Positions 35,976 to 46,429 of a stretch of 64,000 bases of DNA are shown in pieces (position 1 is the first letter of the stretch; the number at the start of each line of letters is the position of its first letter). The notes beneath the pieces are model-generated. The model saw only the letters and a program-made list of their open reading frames with translations. It searched no databases and was not told where the DNA came from. The stretch is from Microvelia longipes. Lineage: Eukaryota > Arthropoda > Insecta > Hemiptera > Veliidae. The translations under genes were made by a program, and so were the position numbers. Where the stretch lies: contig JACMZG010001914.1 in the NCBI GenBank assembly GCA_018340805.1, forward strand, positions 30,962,899 through 31,026,898, given 5' to 3'.

Positions 35976-37300
35976 ACACTATATCAAGGTTCCATATAGT
36001 GATCCAAAATTCCATACTAGATAAATTTAATTTCAATGTCTTTTCTAAAAAAAAATATCACATTTCTCTACATTCAAAATTTGACTTATTTTTTTGCCAG
36101 TTTTCTTTTTCACACCGAAGAAATAAAATAAAATTGTTTCTCTTCGCCAAATTACACTGATACAAGCAATCAATCCACTTAAATAAATTAGTTGAGGGAT
36201 GGTATCATTAAATTTCAATACCTTAGATCCCAAGGTAACATTATCTCTATTTGTCATCATAAATAATAAATCAGACAATCACTATTATCTAATTAATTAC
36301 TAGGAAAAGTTATTTGATAAACACTACATACGTATAGCTACATAATCTATATACCTCCAATACGTACAGTGCATACTTGTAACTAAATAATCTCCATACG
36401 TCGTAGACTGGATTAAATCAATAACTCACATACATCTAGATAGTTCAATATTCAATTAAAATGAAACATAAATTGTAACTAAAGTTAATTAATTATTGAT
36501 AACAAAGTACGATAATTATAATTACTGGTAATTAACTTTTGAATTGCACACATTAGCAAAAGCAAATTGATTAATAAAGAATGAATTGGTTTATTAGCTT
36601 TTCTCATCTACAAACGTAGGTATATTGGAAAAGTTTTTTTCACCAAAAAAATACGAAACCAATATTGGATATTGGTTTCCATTTTAGGGACATTTATCTT
36701 CATAATGTTGTGTGTCTCACTGCGTCACGCATAACCCCCGCAGTAATCAAGCTCGAGGAGTGAAACTTCAGGTCTTGTGTGAATTATACCCATTTTTATC
36801 AGGAACCCATTTTGTTTTTTGGATCCTTAACTATCGAATTACAATGCGATGACACTAAAACTGTATCATTCATTGTAAAATTTCTACCAAGTCCGAATTA
36901 CAAGACAAAAGAAGAAGTTAGAAGAGAAGAAGAAGAAGAAGAGAGAGTTAGAGTTAGAAGTTATACTGAGTTAAAAGTTCATTTTATTGATTAAAACTTA
37001 GTTTTAATCGCAAACTTTTGGTTTATTAGTAATCTAGTGCTCAATACGAATAATCTAGTGCTCAATATGAGTTTGAAAAACGTTTTTTTATAAATATTAC
37101 TTTATAAATAATAAATAAATAAGAAACAAAATTTTCTTGCCTATTTCAATTACTTGTATCAATTACTTGTATTATAGTAAAATTTCTTACAAGTCCGAAC
37201 CTATTTTAGAAATAATTTACTCATATAAACGAAACTGGGTTTTAATAATATTTTGACACATTGTTTACAAAAACTCTCGTAGGTTATTCATTACAAAAGG
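35976..37300. other. Non-coding AT-rich sequence
   Basis: Frames at 36045-36278 and 36779-36994 are short. The latter ends in a GAAGAAGAAG run encoding poly-Glu and has no recognisable domain. TAATCTAGTGCTCAATA is duplicated at 37030-37070. Confidence 0.45.
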
Positions 37301-37334
37301 TCTTGTAATGATATTCGTGAAACGCTTAATTTTG

Positions 37335-37540
37335 ACACTTGTAGTTACAAGTTGTTTTGTAGAATAGTTAGTATTTGGTGGGAGTAGTTACAGTTGTTTT
37401 GTAGAATAGTAGTAAAATTTGTGTGGGAGATAGTTACAAGTTGTTTTGTAGAATAGTTAGTAAGATTTGTGTGGGAGATATAGTTACAAGTTGTTTTGTA
37501 GAATAGTTAGTAAGATTTGTGTGGGAGATAATCAAATTTG
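37335..37540. repeat. Minisatellite, about 48-bp unit, 4 copies
   Basis: Units of TAGTTACAAGTTGTTTTGTA, GAATAGTTAGTAAGATTTGT and GTGGGAGATA. Confidence 0.9.
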
Positions 37541-37926
37541 ATTGGATTTGGACACAAATATGCTCGTTTCCTAGGAGATCTAAGACAAAACTTGTAACCT
37601 ACTAGTGTTTTTTAATAAAATTGTATCAAAATCACTAATAATTACTAGTCTACACTTGCACATTAGTGAAACAAATTTCTTACAATTATTAGTAAACTTG
37701 TAGCTTTTTACTTGTATACAGGATTTGTACTTTCGTGAAACAGGGCCCTGATAGTTTACAATTTCATATAAACTAGTTATTTAATAATTTACCTAGTTAC
37801 GTCGGATTCTTCATCTACATTGACGCGGTCACCACCGGAAGACCTAAATCTTCAATTTACCTAGTTGTTTATAGTTTACAACTTTCTTTCCCTTCATTTC
37901 CTTTTATCCTTTATAAATTTCCTTCA

Positions 37927-38110
37927 AAAATAGTATATTATGCTACTAGGCAGCAAAATGGAATTTTGCAGACGAGTTTTATAAATTTGCGCCCGAGCCG
38001 AAGGCGAGGGCGGGCTATGGAAATTACCTGCAGAGGCGTAAGCCGAGGCAGGTAATTAATTGCACGAGTCTGCAATGTTTCCTTTGCTGCATAGTAGCAT
38101 ATACTATTTT
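37927..38110. mobile_element. Inverted-repeat element with internal GC hairpins
   Basis: The arms 37927-37973 and 38068-38110 pair with a few gaps (AAAATAGTATATTATGCTAC, GCAGCAAA, TGCAGAC). The centre carries two GC-rich stem-loops: GCCCGAGCCGAAGGCGAGGG and ACCTGCAGAGGCGTAAGCCG continuing to AGGCAGGT. Confidence 0.75.
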
Positions 38111-39228
38111 ATCTACTAACGGCAGAAAAAATACACAAGAGATTATTTTAAATACTTGCTGCGAGATTTTACAGGCAGTAAAGACTGCTTTGAAGTAGAT
38201 GCAACGCTGACAATATCAGGGGAGTGTGGTCCAATAACTCGTCAATGTCAACAAATGTTATCTTTATTCACTTCACTGTTGTTCTCACTCATTATGTTTG
38301 AACTTAACTTTAGTTTACAGATTTAGTTTTTGATAACGATCTATTTTTGTAACTTTATATACTTAAACTAAATATAACAACATGAAATACAAAATCTGTC
38401 GATTCATAAACAGCTGGTAAATAATTTAATTTAATGCCAAAATTATCAGTGTTGCCAATTTGTTTCCAAAACATTATATATTATTAGATAAACAAATGTT
38501 AAATGTTAAACATTTAATAATAATATCGTAATTTTAAGTAACAATAAAGAAAGTTACATACTAGAAAACAAGCTAGAATAAATCATAGTTTACAAAATAA
38601 AACAATTACCGAAATTCACGCAATAATTTGTAAAATAATAACCTCCGCTCATTAATTTTCCCGCCTAGGGAGTTTTGACTTGCTTCCCATGTTATTTAAA
38701 TGAGCCATAACTCCCTAGTACTTTTTTCATTACCAAAACATTTTGCGTACTGTTTTGAAACATTTTGCGTACTGTTTTAAAATATTTCCCGTATTGTTTG
38801 ACAGTGTAGGTAAAATGGCATTTTGCAGCTTAAAAACAGTCCAGTAATGGCTAATTTTGCTGCCGTGAGTAGATAAAGCAAATTTTTGTTAAAAATACTA
38901 TATTTGTGTTAAAAAAATGGGTCAACAAATGGAGCAATGGTAAAATGTTTTTCTATAAGAGAGATTCAAGAGTAAAACAATAGGAAAAGGTTGTATTCAG
39001 ATATCTCTATGTTTAGTCTGCTCTAGGTAACTAAAAACTCATTGTAAGGGAGCTCTCTCTTAACTAAATTTTACCAACGTGAAAATCTAATTTTTATGTT
39101 TCTCTTTACCTTGAAATATTAATAGTTCAGGTTGTTGTTTTTCCTAATAGCTAAGATGACGTCATTAACTTTAGAATAGTTAGTGTAGCAGGATGATTAG
39201 TCGGATCTCTCATAGAGATAAAGTATAT
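38111..39228. other. Non-coding AT-rich sequence
   Basis: AACATTTTGCGTACTGTTTT is duplicated in tandem at about 38738-38782. A half-element TAAAATGGCATTTTGCAGC at 38812 echoes the arm at 37950. No exon. Confidence 0.5.
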
Positions 39229-39410
39229 CTATAGTATGACACACGGTTATAATCAGTTGACAGCGAGGAAAAATACTGATGAGGTACCAAGGAGATTAGC
39301 CTGATAATAAATTGGGGGCGTGGTTTAACATCCAGGACAAACACTATTAGCTCCTTCACATTATTTTCCCGTATTGCGCTAACTGATTTTAACCGTGTGT
39401 CATACTATAG
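39229..39410. mobile_element. MITE, family A, copy 2
   Basis: 182 bp, with inverted termini CTATAGTATGACACACGGTT on both ends (inner part ATAATCAGTTGACAGC against AAAATCAGTTAGCGC). The same termini bound the copy at 16641-16794. There is no coding frame. Confidence 0.85.
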
Positions 39411-40280
39411 AGATAGTAAAGAAAAGAGATCTAAAAGAACATGGTTAAGATTGAAGAAGAGGCAACACTGGGGTATTAAGTTTATACGTAGTTTACATAT
39501 TATACGTAGTTTACATATTAAGTTTTACGTAGCAATAGCAATGACGAAAACTCTGCAGAACAGAGATCTGGACAAAACTACCCTTTTCTTACGTAATGGA
39601 ACAGTCACCAAAACAAACCAGCAAAATGATTAAAAATATAACATGTATTAATGGTCACATGACCTAGTTAAAACTAAAGACAACCTTAATGCAGTTATCT
39701 TAAACATCTATTTCTCTCTAACATGTTGAAACCATCTCTCCAATTTCAACCAGACCTTTTTTTCTAGAAAAACTCAGTTTCATTTTAAATTTCATCAGAA
39801 CAGATGAATACTAATTTTGAAAACAAAGTGACAGCAATGGTTGGTCTACCGCTGAAGCTTTAAGAGTTGTTTTACATAAAGAAGATTATTTTAATTTTAA
39901 AACTTCATTTAGGTTTTAATCTCTCAGTATAGATATTTATACTTAGTTAGATTAGTTGTCTTGTTTTGTAAATTTATAAGAAGCATTTTATTCATTCATG
40001 ACGTTTGTAAAATGTTTTATAACAAAATGACGTTTTATAATTCAAAATTCGGTATATGTATATCTAAGGACAGTACGCATACTTTTCTTATAAACACATT
40101 AATTTGCCAATATAAGACCCGAGTCTATTTTTTATTACATTATTAAAATCTCTCTTAGAGAGACTCTTAGTTGCCCCACTAGATTGTCACTAGGCCTTCA
40201 TTAGGTTTAACCGAAACTTGTATTTAAGCTACAGAAAATGCTTGTGAATCCCAAGTCTTCGGAAACCTAGTGATTAACAA
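39411..40280. other. Non-coding AT-rich sequence
   Basis: Two short plus-strand frames (39397-39633, 39961-40146) show no protein character; the first begins inside the MITE end. Confidence 0.5.
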
Positions 40281-40319
40281 TTTTAGACAACTTTTAAACC
40301 TAGTGTAAACAAAGAGACC

Positions 40320-40572
40320 ACCTAGCTTAACCTAATTTAACCTGGCAACCTAGTGGCAGCTTAGTTTTAACCAAGTGAAAAATAAGTTTAACCTAGGGGC
40401 AGCCTAGTTTTAACCAAATGAAAACTAAGTTTAACCTAGGGGCAGCCTAGTTTTAACCAAGTGAAAACCTAGTTTAATCTACTGGCAGCCTAGTTTTAAC
40501 CAAGTGAAAACCTACTGGCAGCCTAGTTTTAACCAAGTGAAAACTAAGTTTAACCTAGGGGCAGCCTAGATT
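40320..40572. repeat. Minisatellite, about 43-bp unit, 5-6 copies
   Basis: Units of GGCAGCCTAGTTTTAACCAA, GTGAAAACTAAGTTTAACCT and AGG; one unit is shortened. Confidence 0.9.
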
Positions 40573-40728
40573 TATCTCATATATAAATCCTCGAGACCCT
40601 GAGCAGGATCGAACGGGGTCTATCTAAATAGCAGGCTTATGTACTAATAGTTACACAACCGGAACAGTCAGAAAGTGATAATACAGTGGTTTAAGAGTCG
40701 GCTTATCCTATTGCTTTTAGTTTGAAGA

Positions 40729-41762
40729 TATGCAACAAATCTAATGAAGCCGCTTGACTTGTAGCTCGATGCTGCACTAAAATGCTTCCTAAAGCTATAG
40801 ATTAAGAGTAGTTACACCAAGAATATGCAACAAATCTAAGAAGCCGCTTAACTTGTAGCTCGATGCTTTATAAAATGCTTCCTAAGAGCTATAGTTTTAG
40901 GAGTAGTTACACCAAGATATGCAACAAATCTAATGAAGCCGCTTGACTTGTAGCTCGATGCTTTATAAAATGCTTTCTAAGAGTTATAGTTTTAAGAGTT
41001 GTTATACCAAGATATGCAATAAATCTAATGAAGCCACTTGACCTTGTAGCTCGATGCTGCATAAAATGCTTCCTAAGAGCTATAGATTTAAGAGTAGTTA
41101 CACCAAGATATGCAACAAATCTAATGAAGCCGCTTAACTTGTAGCTCGATGCTTTATAAAATGCTTCCTAAGAGCTATAGTTTTAGGAGTAGTTACACCA
41201 AGATATGCAACAAATCTAATGAAGCCGCTTGACTTGTAGCTCGATGCTTTATAAAATGCTTTCTAAGAGTTATAGTTTTAAGAGTTGTTATACCAAGATA
41301 TGCAATAAATCTAATGAAGCCACTTGACTTGTAGTCGATGCTTTATAAATGCTTCTAAGAGCTATAGTTTTAAGAGTAGTTACACCAAGATATGCAACAA
41401 ATCTAATGAAGCCGCTTGACTTGTAGCTCGATGCTTTATAAAATGCTTCCTAAGAGCTATAGTTTTAGGAGTAGTTACACCAAGATATGCAACAAATCTA
41501 ATGAAGCCGCTTGACTTGTAGCTCGATGCTTTATAAAATGCTTTCTAAGAGTTATAGTTTTAAGAGTTGTTATACCAAGATATGCAATAAATCTAATGAA
41601 GCCACTTGACTTGTAGCTCGATGCTTTATAAAATACTTCCTAAGAGTTATAGTTTTAAGAGTAGCTATACCGGATATGCAATAAATCTAATAAAGCCGCT
41701 TGACTTGTAGCTCGATGCTTTATAAAATGTTTTCTAAGAGTTTTAAGAGTAGTTTTACCGAA
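40729..41762. repeat. 95-bp satellite, about 11 units, with 3-unit higher-order period
   Basis: Units contain GATATGCAACAAATCTAATG, AAGCCGCTTGACTTGTAGCT, CGATGCTTTATAAAATGCTT and CCTAAGAGCTATAG. Three variants alternate in fixed order. A has CTTCC and GGAGTAG. B has CTTTC and GAGTTGTTATACC. C has GCAATAAATC and AAGCCACTTG. The A-B-C block recurs three times (starting near 40824, 41108 and 41390) after an initial C-like unit. Edge units are the most diverged. Confidence 0.93.
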
Positions 41763-42495
41763 TTTTCATTAGAAAATGACGCTTAATTGTATCCAACGTC
41801 GTTTAGGTTAAAAAGAGTTCAAGAAGCTTCAGAAGAGTTGAAAATCTTTAAATGGTAAGCAATAGGCTTAACCGACACCAGTAATAATATCCCCACAATC
41901 AAAGCCATAACATTAAAATCACAGGAAGATTTACTCTCTGATCCACCAACGCAAAGTTATCTGAAATATAATGAAATTTATCCATCTAACAATACGAGTA
42001 TAATAAAACAGGTAACGGCTTTCTGAGTGAAACAACCTGTTCACATTCAGGTAGGCGGGTTAAGACGATAATTTCGTAAAACAACTACAGTATACCATAC
42101 GAGATTTATACCTAAAAAAAAACTTGTACTCGATTCGTTACTTAATATCGTTTACTTAAGTTTAGCTATAATAAAAATTGAAAACTATTATTAAATAATA
42201 AATGAATCAAATAATAGTAAATATGAAATAAAAGGTGAAGTAGCAATCAAAGGAATTCACGTAAAAAATAGAGGTGTAAACTTTAGACTACAGTTTTGTC
42301 AGATTTCACTTGATTACTTAACTTTAGTGAAGCAAAAGTAATGTGTAATGAAATTTAGACTGAAGTACTATACAAAAAAAGTTATAATACCAGTTTTTGG
42401 GTTAGGTATGTTATGAAAATGAAAGCTGTAGCTGATACTACATAATATCGATATAGCTTAGTATATATACTATAGCAACAAAAAACACTTATTAA
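41763..42495. other. Non-coding AT-rich sequence
   Basis: No feature could be supported. Confidence 0.5.
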
Positions 42496-42497
42496 TC

Positions 42498-42678
42498 CCC
42501 ACAAAACGCTTATTAACATAATCAGAGCCGGCTTTCAATCTGACGATCATCTGCCGGATCATAAAGTCCGTTATATGTATCAGTCTAAAAGATCTGAGTA
42601 AGGATTTATTCTTAGCATCTCACCGGCGCTGATGATGATCGATTGAAAGCTCTGTTTTAGTTAATAAGCGCTTTGTGG
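42498..42678. mobile_element. Inverted-repeat element, about 45-bp arms
   Basis: The left arm CCACAAAACGCTTATTAACA, AGAGCCGGCTTTCAATC pairs with GATTGAAAGCTCTGTTTTAG, TTAATAAGCGCTTTGTGG on the right; the left arm has a small GCCG insertion. The right arm includes CTGATGA and GAAA spaced as in the motif at 46378-46405. Confidence 0.75.
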
Positions 42679-42714
42679 AGAGATTATGGTATTTTCTGTT
42701 GCTGATAATTGATA

Positions 42715-42806
42715 GTTTTAGAGTAGAATGTGCTAGGTGGCTGGGATTCAGACAGAGTTTTAGAGTAGAATCAGCAAGGTGGCTGGGTTTCAGACAGAGT
42801 TTTAAA
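42715..42806. repeat. Direct duplication, about 45-bp unit
   Basis: AGTTTTAGAGTAGAATnnGC followed by AGGTGGCTGGGnTTCAGACA occurs twice in tandem. Confidence 0.85.
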
Positions 42807-42934
42807 GGTACAAATTTAACAGCAAGGCCATAAATAATGCTTCCTTACACTGAGAACATCATCAACGTCTCTTAGGATAGTGTTTATGTCCTTCCAAGGG
42901 GAGGAGCATAAAATAATAAATCAGACTCAAATAA

Positions 42935-43175
42935 AGAATAAAACATCAGGATCAGAGAAAGCAAAATCAGGTTCAGATGGGGTTAAGTCCAGAGGGAGCA
43001 AAGTCAGGATCAGAGGGATCAAGTCAGGATCAGATGAAACAAAGTCAGGATCAAAGGGAGCAAAGTCAGGATCAGATGAAACAAAGTTAGGATCAGAGGG
43101 AGGAAAGTCAGGATCAGAGAGATCAAAGTCAGGTTACGAGGGAGCAAAGTCAGGATCAGTGGGAGCATACCCCTT
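42935..43175 (+). repeat. Minisatellite, about 21-bp unit, 11 copies, open in one frame
   Basis: Units of GGAGCAAAGTCAGGATCAGA. The repeat is open on the plus strand (42880-43191, 103 codons) as a Lys-Ser-Gly-Ser/Glu-Gly repeat. The flanks show no splice-site or homology support, so coding is doubtful. A 21-bp unit keeps any frame open by chance. Confidence 0.85.
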
Positions 43176-43199
43176 GTATTCCCACAAGTAACAGAACTG

Positions 43200-44060
43200 T
43201 TGGGCTAAATATAGGCCGTTGCCAATCTAACAGATCTAAAAATATTGAATCTTTGTTTAGATTTATTTTAATTATTATATTTGTAAGTCGTATAATCATC
43301 ATAAATTTATTACAAATATATTTTTATGAAATATTTTTTAATATTTATAAAATATTATTTGTGATAGGGAATGAAATTATTTTTCATTTGGTAGATGAGT
43401 TATCAACTGTTCTTCTGACTGATCTCTCTATCAATATAGCTCTTTCTTTCCTTGTATTAAAGGCTTCAAGCCTCCTAATACAATGAGATAGAGTATATCG
43501 CTCTGGTACGAATACCTCCATGGCGAAAATGCACAATAAGTTTGCATATAGATTATAAACATTTTAATAGATAAAATCAAAATAAGTTGCATCAGTTGAT
43601 AATATTCAATAAGAGCTAACATTTAAGTCATCGCGTATTATAACATTTTATTAAAAGGTAGGCGTATCTTTGTATTAACTATATTTAAAACAACACGTTC
43701 ACCTTGGAGCCACTTCAACATAAGGTGGACTTATTATACACATATAGCCATTGAAGTAAAAAATCTATAGAGAGGATAACAGATATTAAATTAAGGATGA
43801 AGTAATTATTGTAAGACACGTATCAAAAGCACAAAAAAATAATAAATAAAAGCTCGATAAAAAAGTATTGGTGTACTTTTAGGAACAAAAAACAACAAAC
43901 AAACAACAAAAAAATCAACGACAAACAAACAAAAAAAATCAACGACCAAAAACAACTAACAAGCAAAAAATTAACTACAAATAAGAAATGAACAACAAAT
44001 GAAAAACAATTCCGAAGTAATAAGTATTGAGTTAATTTTTAAACAAGGAATTAATGTATT
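43200..44060. other. Non-coding AT-rich sequence
   Basis: It includes an AACAACAAACAAAC-rich degenerate stretch at 43880-44010. Two short frames at 43253-43622 have no recognisable motif. Confidence 0.5.
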
Positions 44061-44067
44061 ATAATTA

Positions 44068-44310
44068 ATACGGGCCTTCGGCCCGTAGCCGCTACGCGGC
44101 CTCGGCGCTTCGCGCCTCGTCCGCTCCACGGCGTCGGCCCACCGGGCCGCTTCGCGGCCCGGGGGCCTCCCTGTGTCCGCTTCGCGGCCACATTGTTGTT
44201 GGTTTGTATTATGTGTTTCTTGTTACATGGCATTTTGCCATGTATCTAGCGAATTTTCACAGCCTTTCCACACAGGCCGCTTCGCGGCCTGAGAGGCTTT
44301 CTCACAAATT
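44068..44310. repeat. GC-rich hairpin array
   Basis: A chain of short perfect stem-loops, mostly with TTC triloops: CGGGCC-TTC-GGCCCG, GCCGC-TAC-GCGGC, GGCGC-TTC-GCGCC, GGGCCGC-TTC-GCGGCCC, CCGC-TTC-GCGG, ATGGCA-TTT-TGCCAT and AGGCCGC-TTC-GCGGCCT. Local GC is far above the surroundings. A minus-strand frame of 60 codons through it is rich in Arg, Gly and Pro and is probably a by-product. Confidence 0.9.
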
Positions 44311-44810
44311 TGATTTTGCTAATTGAGATTTTATTCATACTCTATTATTAATAGTATGCTATAATATTAAAGCATTATTGTGCCTAAGAAGCATTATGTG
44401 CCGGCAATTGCGCAACAATCGTCACGGAATTTATTCTAGCTACACAAATTTAAAGTCAGACAGCTTTAACTTTCACAGAGTTTTATTGGTATAAGTATCG
44501 ATACGAAGAAGGAACAACTGTAACATAAAACGTCCCGTTTTCGCGAACAATAATCGAACAAGAACCCGTAAAAAACCCATTTGAACCCTGGTTAGAACCC
44601 GTAAAAGAATATTTTACCGTCTAAACTAATGAATCTTGAAACGAATCGAAAAACTAGAATAAAATACGTCAAACATAATTCTTTCCTGACAGTGATGTCC
44701 AAAACAAAAACATTACAAAAAAAACAACAATAGATCAAATAAACCTAGCGGCGGCCGCGACAATTATAAACAAAAATATATTCATGATTTTAGTTTTTAA
44801 ATAAAAATGC
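44311..44810. other. Non-coding, moderately AT-rich
   Basis: Contains a NotI-like GCGGCCGC at about 44751. No gene is supported. Confidence 0.5.
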
Positions 44811-44818
44811 CGTTTCCG

Positions 44819-44950
44819 TCACTTAAGATTGCCTGACTGAGCTAAAACCGGTCGCAATCGTTTTAGAATGACTTCGACCATATAAAAACTACTTTGAGGT
44901 TCTTCCGCTTTACGGGCCTGCTTAGCTCGGCGTGGTTTAGTGGAAGCCAT
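44819..44950 (-). CDS. Possible small ORF, 43 codons, unknown
   Basis: The ORF starts ATGGCTTCCACTAAACC and encodes a basic N-terminus (MASTKPRRAKQARKAEEPQS) followed by SFYMVEVILKRLRPVLAQSG. On the same strand a TATA-like TATAAAAGAGGGG lies about 65 bp upstream of the ATG. The base composition is richer in GC than the neighbourhood. The C-terminal third coincides with a dispersed hairpin motif (copies at 45125-45185 and 33525-33560), which suggests a mobile-element leader rather than a cellular gene. There is a faint likeness to the start of a histone-fold or chromo-type helix, too weak to name. Confidence 0.3.
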   Translation of the reverse strand: MASTKPRRAKQARKAEEPQSSFYMVEVILKRLRPVLAQSGNLK

Positions 44951-45012
44951 TTTTATCCGGTCTCTCTGGGACAGTAGGCTTACCAGAATGGAGCAAGAGG
45001 TAGAGGCCCCTC

Positions 45013-45022
45013 TTTTATATTA
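45013..45022 (-). promoter_or_regulatory. TATA-like box upstream of the small ORF
   Basis: On the minus strand TATAAAAGAG lies about 65 bp before the ATG at 44950, a plausible RNA polymerase II core promoter geometry with a start near 44985. TATA-like strings are common by chance in this AT-rich DNA, but this one is followed by GC-rich sequence. Confidence 0.3.
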
Positions 45023-45559
45023 TATCCTCACCCTCTAACACTACTGAACCCAACAGATATCGTACGAGTCTTTGACCTAGACGTATACATATATACAAGA
45101 TTATATATATATGTATACCGTTTGCGCCATTTGTGATGGTTCGATTGAGCTGAAATTGGTCTTAATCGACTCAGCTAGCCGTCTACTTTAATACGAGATA
45201 CCTTGTTTTAAAGCCATTTCAAGTTTCAAAAAAATTTTTTTTTCATGACGTCATAACTTTGGTTGATGACGTCATAATGTTTTTATAACAATAGGCCTCG
45301 TAACCTCCACGACATCTCGCGATTTGCAAAGTTTCGTTTCATTTGAGAACGCCTTCGAGAGTTATCGTTCGCCATACGAAAGGTAGAAACTCTTACATAC
45401 ATATATATATATACATATATATATATAATATACATATATATAAACTTTTTTCGGACATATATTTTTGTTATCAGGAAGTCAATAGGAACCGATTCCGCTC
45501 ACTCCCACCCTCAACTTCCGTCATCCGGACAACCTCATAAGCGTCATTTTCATAATGAA

Positions 45560-46365
45560 AATTCGCTAAAACAAGCAGTTAAAAAGAATTAAGACTCCCT
45601 ATCAATCAATCCAAACGATTTTTTCAATTTTTTAGATCTGTGAGTTCTGTACCTGTAAAACGCAGATATTTTATAGAAAAAGTGGGTGTCACATTAATCC
45701 AATGATTTCCTTCTTATTATAAAATCGAAGATAAGAATGTAAATTGTAAAAAATATAAATAAACAAATGGACAACTAGGTATAAAAAAATTTTAAATAAA
45801 ATTGTTAAAATATTTAACTTATAACAGTATAATTTTAAAAAAAAACATTTGTCGTTTACAAACATAAAAATGTAAATTTACAATTACAACAAGATCATAA
45901 ATTTAATAGTAAAATACGCTATTGCAAGTACAAGTTGTAAAAACTTCAAGGAAAGAACAGGTATTAGAGTAAAATGGAATAAAAACATAAACAGATGCTA
46001 TTATGAATTTAATACGTAATGCGTAAAATACGTAATGAAATATTATTAAAGGTCAAGTAATATCTAATGAGAATAGAGGTATAATTGTAATTTGTGTTCC
46101 AAAGGTCTACTTTCAAGATGGATACTAGACAAAATCTAATCAAATTTTTAGTAATAACTTGCTTTCAAATAGGGGGAAAAAGTAGAAGAAACTTATAGGT
46201 GACAAAAAAATTAAAAAAGGTTGAAAAACTAAAATGAGCGTTAAAGTTCATCTAAATAAAATTTATTAAATTTTTTGTAATCGTGTTTTTAATTTGTTTA
46301 TTTATTATTATTTTCTTTTTTATTAGCTTTCTCTTATTCATCTGATTTATTGTATTATTTTGTTT
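45560..46365. other. Non-coding AT-rich sequence
   Basis: No exon or clear repeat was recognised. Confidence 0.5.
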
Positions 46366-46372
46366 GTTAGGC

Positions 46373-46416
46373 TAGCACTGATGATGGCCTCTTGTTAGGT
46401 TGAAAGCGCTTTGCTA
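46373..46416 (+). ncRNA. Tentative hammerhead-ribozyme-like motif
   Basis: TAGCA, CTGATGA, a stem-loop GGCCT-CTTGTT-AGGTT, GAAA, the self-complementary GCGC, TT and then TGCTA. The core strings CUGAUGA and GAAA are present. Stem I is TAGCA/TGCTA (5 bp). Stem III would be AGCGCU, as short as in the hammerheads known from newt satellite 2 and Penelope-like elements, which act as dimers. Against it: one extra U lies between the core A9 and stem II, and stem II has two G-U pairs. A shorter look-alike is at 42629-42650. Confidence 0.3.
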
Positions 46417-46429
46417 TAAAGAAATATAT

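Larger units (their letters stand above)
44811..45185 (-). repeat. Duplicated hairpin motif of about 60 bp, two copies
   Basis: On the minus strand CGATTGCGACCGGTTTTAGC, TCAGTC and AAACGG (44811-44868) correspond to CGATTAAGACCAATTTCAGC, TCAATC and AAACGG (45120-45180). A related plus-strand copy is at 33525-33560. The motif can form a GATTGAG/CTCAATC stem. Confidence 0.7.

Noticed and set aside
36779..36994. Plus-strand frame with poly-Glu tail
   Set aside because: Short, no domain; the Glu run comes from a GAA microsatellite.
40729..41762. CRISPR-like regular repeat
   Set aside because: Units are contiguous 95-bp monomers with no unique spacers, in an animal genome. It is satellite DNA.
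42629..42650. Second hammerhead-like motif
   Set aside because: CTGATGA and GAAA are present, but no stem II of useful length lies between them and the flanks pair as part of the larger inverted repeat instead.
44051..44233. Minus-strand frame of 60 codons rich in Arg, Gly and Pro
   Set aside because: Runs through the GC hairpin array. Stem-loops explain the composition better than coding.
44819..44950. Naming the small ORF as a histone H2B or chromodomain start
   Set aside because: The likeness (basic N-terminus, then YMVEVILKRLRP) is short, the characteristic residues that should follow are absent, and the frame ends in a repeated motif.
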